Source: an uncultured Mesonia sp. (lineage in GTDB: Bacteria; Bacteroidota; Bacteroidia; Flavobacteriales; Flavobacteriaceae). From it: a DNA stretch of 64,000 nt. The stretch is from assembly GCA_947494545.1 (NCBI GenBank), contig CANLVH010000012.1, forward strand, positions 32,388 to 96,387. The letters run 5' to 3'. The position numbers and the translations under genes were made by a program. Shown one piece after another: positions 60,563 to 64,000 of this stretch; positions within the stretch are counted from its first letter, which is position 1, and each line of letters starts with the position of its first letter. A model generated the notes under the pieces. It made no database searches. It was given only the letters and a program-made list of their open reading frames with translations, and was not told where the DNA came from.

Positions 60563-62503
60563 ATGTTAGAACTTGCCGGAATAATTATTTTAGGAATTTT
60601 AGCCCAATGGTCTGCTTGGAAACTCAAAATTCCCGCTATATTACCTCTTATTTTAATTGGTTTGGCTGTAGGCCCAATTGCTACTCTTTTTACTGAAGAT
60701 GGCGGCAAACTTATAGAACCAATCTGGAATGGCGAATCCGGTTTATTTCCCGGGCAAAGTTTGTTTTATTTTGTGTCTTTAGCCATTAGTATAATTTTAT
60801 TTGAAGGTGGTTTAACCTTGCGGCGCGGAGAAGTGCTAAATGTAGGCCCCGTAATTGTAAAGCTAATTACTGTTGCGGTTATTGTAACCTTTATAGGTTC
60901 TGGTATTGCAGCACATTTTATCTTTGATTTATCGTGGGAGATTTCCTTTTTATTTGCGGCTTTGATTATTGTAACCGGTCCTACGGTTATTACGCCTATT
61001 TTACGAAATATTCCGCTTAAGAAAGATGTTTCGGCTATTTTAAAATGGGAAGGTATTTTAATAGACCCAATAGGAGCATTAGTGGCCGTTTTGGTATTTG
61101 AATTTATTAGCGCAGGCGCAGGCGAAGAATATACTGCTACTGCCTTGATAGAATTTGGTAAAATCGTGCTTTTTGGATTTACTTTTGGCTTTACGTTTGC
61201 GCATGCACTTGCTTTTTCTATAAAGAAAAATGTAATTCCGCATTATTTATTAAATGTGTTTACGCTTGCTACGGTATTGGGTGTTTTTGTTTTGGCAGAT
61301 TTATTTGCGCACGAAAGTGGTTTATTGGCAGTAGTAATTATGGGGATGGTTTTAGGAAACATAAACCTTCCAAACCTAAAAGAATTGCTATATTTTAAAG
61401 AATCGCTTAGCGTTTTATTAATTTCTATCCTGTTTATTTTGTTGGCAGCCAACATCAATATAGAAGATTTACTTTTAGTATATAATATGGAAGCGGTGCT
61501 TCTATTTGTCTTGGTTGTATTTGTAATACGACCGGCAGGTGTATTTTTGAGCAGTATAAACTCTTCTTTAAAACTAAACGAAAAACTCTTTATAAGTTGG
61601 GTGGGACCGCGTGGTATTGTGGCCGCAGGTATTGCTTCTTTATTTGGACTAAATTTGGCTAACCAAGGTGTTCCCGGAGCAGAATATATAACGCCTTTGG
61701 TGTTTATGATTGTTTTAGGAACGGTTTTGTTGAATGCTACTACCGCAAGAATGTTTGCAAAATTGGTGGGTGTCTTTCTTAAAAACCCCGAAGGTATTTT
61801 AATTATTGGAGCATCTTCAATTTCGCGTTTAATCGCTACTTATTTAAAGAAAAACAAACGCCATGTTGTTTTGCTAGACAGCAACCGCAATAATATTAGA
61901 AAGGCCAAAGAATTAGGTCTAGACGCTATTCAAGGCAGTGTTTACGAAGACGAACTTATGAATAATATAGAGCTTAACGATATTGGTTACTTGATGGGAT
62001 TAACCGGAAATAGCGATATTAATAAAACGGCAATAGATAAGTTTCAAAAACATTTTGGCGAAAACGGCTCTTTTAGAATTCTCTCTCCGGAGGAAATGTC
62101 AGACCCCGAAAACAACCCAAAAGAAGGTCTCTTTTCTCCTACAGACGACTATGTAAAACTTACGGATGTAGCACGAAAACATCCTAAAATACAAGAAGTT
62201 CGTATTAACTCACAAGAACATTATAGCGGGTTGATAGAAATTACAAAAACCGACTCAGATATAATTCCGCTTTTTGTTAAAAATACCAATGGCGATTTAA
62301 GTATTATTCCTTCGCATAGCCAAGAAGTAGAAATAGAAGAAGGCTATATGTTGGTGTATTTAGGTAAGGAATTAAAAATAGAAAACAACGCCGAAAAGAC
62401 AGATTTAGACGACACGATTTCTGAAGATGAGGAAGACGATGGTATAGATGAAGCCATCAAACAATCAGAAAAACAAGAAGAGCAGGAAGAAGACAAAAGT
62501 TAG
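60563..62503 (+). CDS. Na+/H+ antiporter (CPA family) with TrkA-N domain
   Basis: From the ATG at 60563 the protein has 646 residues: about 12 membrane helices to residue 395, with EGGLTLRR, VTGPTVITPILRN and WEGILIDPIGAL (the ion-binding Asp), then a Rossmann TrkA-N domain (GILIIGASSISRLIATYLK) that senses nucleotides, and a very acidic tail. The frame is open to a TTG at 60443, but the extra 40 residues are not like the family, so the ATG is chosen. It exchanges sodium or potassium for protons. Its stop overlaps that of the convergent yebC gene. Confidence 0.92.
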   Translation: MLELAGIIILGILAQWSAWKLKIPAILPLILIGLAVGPIATLFTEDGGKLIEPIWNGESGLFPGQSLFYFVSLAISIILFEGGLTLRRGEVLNVGPVIVKLITVAVIVTFIGSGIAAHFIFDLSWEISFLFAALIIVTGPTVITPILRNIPLKKDVSAILKWEGILIDPIGALVAVLVFEFISAGAGEEYTATALIEFGKIVLFGFTFGFTFAHALAFSIKKNVIPHYLLNVFTLATVLGVFVLADLFAHESGLLAVVIMGMVLGNINLPNLKELLYFKESLSVLLISILFILLAANINIEDLLLVYNMEAVLLFVLVVFVIRPAGVFLSSINSSLKLNEKLFISWVGPRGIVAAGIASLFGLNLANQGVPGAEYITPLVFMIVLGTVLLNATTARMFAKLVGVFLKNPEGILIIGASSISRLIATYLKKNKRHVVLLDSNRNNIRKAKELGLDAIQGSVYEDELMNNIELNDIGYLMGLTGNSDINKTAIDKFQKHFGENGSFRILSPEEMSDPENNPKEGLFSPTDDYVKLTDVARKHPKIQEVRINSQEHYSGLIEITKTDSDIIPLFVKNTNGDLSIIPSHSQEVEIEEGYMLVYLGKELKIENNAEKTDLDDTISEDEEDDGIDEAIKQSEKQEEQEEDKS

Positions 62504-63258
62504 TCTTCTTCTAGAGCTTCTACCAATGCATCTGTAATTTCCATATTATGGAAAACATTTTGCACGTCTTCATCGTCTTCAAATTTATCTACCAAGTTCA
62601 TAATTTCTTTGGCTTGGTCTAACGGCAATTCGTTGGTATTTAAAGGTATGCGTTGCAGCTCAGAGTTTTTTACTTCTACGTCTAATTTTTCGAGGGTTTC
62701 AGACATTTTCCCAAAGTCTGTAAAATCTGTATAAACAATAATAAAATCGCCTTCTTCTTCAATTTCTTCGGCGCCGCCTTCAATTATTTCCAACTCAAAT
62801 TCTTCTATAGAAGTTTCTATTTTATCGCGTTCTATGGTAAAAACCCCTTTACGGTCAAACAAAAATTCTAACGAACCGTTGGTGCCCAGACTTCCCTCGT
62901 TTTTAGTAAAGATAGAACGTACAGAAGCCACGGTTCTATTGGTGTTATCTGTAGTACATTCTATAAAAAATGCAATGCCGTGAGGACCATAACCTTCAAA
63001 AGTTACGTTTTCATAATTATCTGCATCTGCGCCACTAGCCTTTTTTATAGCACGTTTTATAGTATCTTTAGGCATATTAACCCCTTTTGCATTGGCAATA
63101 GCGTTACGCAAAGCAGCATTATATTCCGGGTCTGCTCCGCCACCTTCTTTTATGGCTACGGTAATTTCTTTTATTGCACGCGTAAATTGTTTTCCTCGCT
63201 TTTTATCCTGAGCGCCTTTGCGGTGCTTTATGTTGGCCCATTTGCTGTGTCCTGCCAT
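62500..63258 (-). CDS. YebC/PmpR family protein
   Basis: The 252-residue protein has the family start AGHSKWANIKHRKGAQDKKR and NMPKDTIKRAIKKASG near 60-75, then FEGYGPHGIAFFIE and NRTVASVRSIFTKNEGSLG. Members act as transcription regulators or as translation factors that relieve stalling. Length is slightly above the usual 240-248. The stop codon overlaps that of the antiporter gene; no terminator separates them. Confidence 0.95.
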   Translation of the reverse strand: MAGHSKWANIKHRKGAQDKKRGKQFTRAIKEITVAIKEGGGADPEYNAALRNAIANAKGVNMPKDTIKRAIKKASGADADNYENVTFEGYGPHGIAFFIECTTDNTNRTVASVRSIFTKNEGSLGTNGSLEFLFDRKGVFTIERDKIETSIEEFELEIIEGGAEEIEEEGDFIIVYTDFTDFGKMSETLEKLDVEVKNSELQRIPLNTNELPLDQAKEIMNLVDKFEDDEDVQNVFHNMEITDALVEALEED

Positions 63259-63382
63259 TTATCTTATAATTTTTAATATTAACGTCTAATAATAATTATC
63301 TTAAAAATTTATTAATAAAATATTTTAATGTTAAAATAAAAGCTTTTATATTGCCTGCAAACTACTAAAATTTAAACCTATT

Positions 63383-63925
63383 ATGAAAAAAATTATGTTA
63401 ATGGCTGTAGCCATTGTTATGGTAACTCTTATGTCCTGTTCTAGTGATGACGAAAGTACGTCTGCAGTGCCAACTAATTCTGAACTTACCGGAGTTTGGG
63501 AACTTACTACGTTTAATTACGGTGGTGAAACCACTACAACAATGGACGGTGAAAGCCTTACTATTACTTACGATGCGCAAGGACAGAATTTTGATAATGC
63601 CGTGGTAACTTTTAACGAAGATAATACTTACACCAGTTCTGGTAGCTATGAGATTGAAATGACAATGACTATGATGGGACAAGAATCTACCCAGACCCAT
63701 ACGCTAAACGATGTTTACGGAAGCGGTACTTGGGAAGTAGATGGTAATACTTTAATAACCCAAGACGGTACCACAGGACAAGAAGGCCAAGCTACTATGC
63801 AAATGATTGATGGTAATACATTAAAATTAATCATAGAAGATTACTCGCAAGCTATGCCCGATTTGCCAGATGGGGCCGAAGGAGAGGTAAATATGTCTGC
63901 AGAAATGACTTTGGTAAGACAATAA
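63383..63925 (+). CDS. Lipocalin-like lipoprotein
   Basis: The 180-residue protein has a lipoprotein signal (VTLMSC, Cys19). The mature part has ELTGVWELTTFNYGG near 35, FNEDNTYTSSG and GSGTWEVDGNTLI, the pattern of the small Bacteroidota lipocalin-like families. It is Thr/Met/Gln-rich. The ligand is unknown. A strong terminator follows the gene. Confidence 0.82.
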   Translation: MKKIMLMAVAIVMVTLMSCSSDDESTSAVPTNSELTGVWELTTFNYGGETTTTMDGESLTITYDAQGQNFDNAVVTFNEDNTYTSSGSYEIEMTMTMMGQESTQTHTLNDVYGSGTWEVDGNTLITQDGTTGQEGQATMQMIDGNTLKLIIEDYSQAMPDLPDGAEGEVNMSAEMTLVRQ

Positions 63926-63954
63926 AAGGGACTATCTTACAAAGTGTGTAAGTT

Positions 63955-63988
63955 AAAAAATAGCTGGGGCCGGCCCCAGCTATTTTTT
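63955..63988 (+). terminator. Intrinsic terminator, perfect palindrome
   Basis: TAGCTGGGGCCGGCCCCAGCTA (63961-63982) is a perfect palindrome, preceded by six As and followed by a T run, 30 bases after the lipocalin stop codon. The middle GGCC would form the loop. The high GC stem makes it strong in both directions. Confidence 0.85.
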
Positions 63989-64000
63989 TAATTTTAATAT

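Noticed and set aside
1..64000. CRISPR arrays, IS elements, toxin-antitoxin or restriction systems
   Set aside because: Looked for regularly spaced repeats, transposase motifs and typical small gene pairs; none seen.

Overview
The window is about 35% GC by eye, gene-dense, and reads as chromosome from a marine-type member of the Bacteroidota, most likely family Flavobacteriaceae. Supporting this are several Bacteroidota-type families (DUF4175, DUF4837, DUF6909-like, head-GIN/DUF2807, bacterial GH3), promoters of the TTG / TANNTTTG type with about 20 bases between the elements, and weak Shine-Dalgarno signals. No IS element, prophage, CRISPR array or rRNA operon was seen, and no clearly broken gene.

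Region 1 (1-21.2 kb, all on the minus strand) is a surface-polysaccharide locus. Its 5' end lies at the right: M23 peptidase, GH3-family adenylating enzyme, a DUF6909-like protein with a nucleosidase-like C-terminus, a Wzz-like chain-length protein, and rmlB-A-C-D for dTDP-L-rhamnose. Then come DUF2061, cysC, cysD, a four-helix-bundle gene, cysN and cysQ, which make PAPS and recycle PAP. They are followed by a Wzx flippase, a PAPS-dependent sulfotransferase, a Wzy-like polymerase, a GT4 glycosyltransferase, CapA-like, CysE-like acetyltransferase, PaaK/CapK-like ligase, SGNH hydrolase lipoprotein and a truncated membrane protein. Sulfotransferase plus the whole PAPS set, with no sulfite-forming reductases, argues that the product is a sulfated polysaccharide.

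Region 2 (21.3-47.1 kb) is core genome: tatA, DUF4837 lipoprotein, MltD-like transglycosylase, pgk, holB, Skp/OmpH, a methyltransferase, mnmG, ybeY, a giant DUF4175 protein, gltX, an SPFH protein, a YtxH/holin-X module, glnS, a ZIP transporter, folB, tRNA-Cys, a LysE-type transporter, a head-GIN protein, a serine hydrolase and rnr. Two identical 16-base palindromes matching the ParB site parS flank mnmG.

Region 3 (47.1-64 kb) begins with a divergent promoter region and an AT-rich 520-base gap with DnaA-box-like words, a candidate replication origin. Then come rpiB, a CDF metal transporter, an acetyltransferase, a SulP transporter, a methyltransferase, DUF1853, an S41 peptidase, rnpA, M1 and S8 peptidases, an MBL hydrolase, a CPA-type antiporter, a YebC regulator and a lipocalin-like lipoprotein.

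The strongest unexplained signal is the word TTCCGTAAAG (reverse CTTTACGGAA), found 19 times as the full 10-mer and 24 times as the 9-mer TTCCGTAAA, on both strands and often between genes. About one copy of the 9-mer would be expected from base composition.
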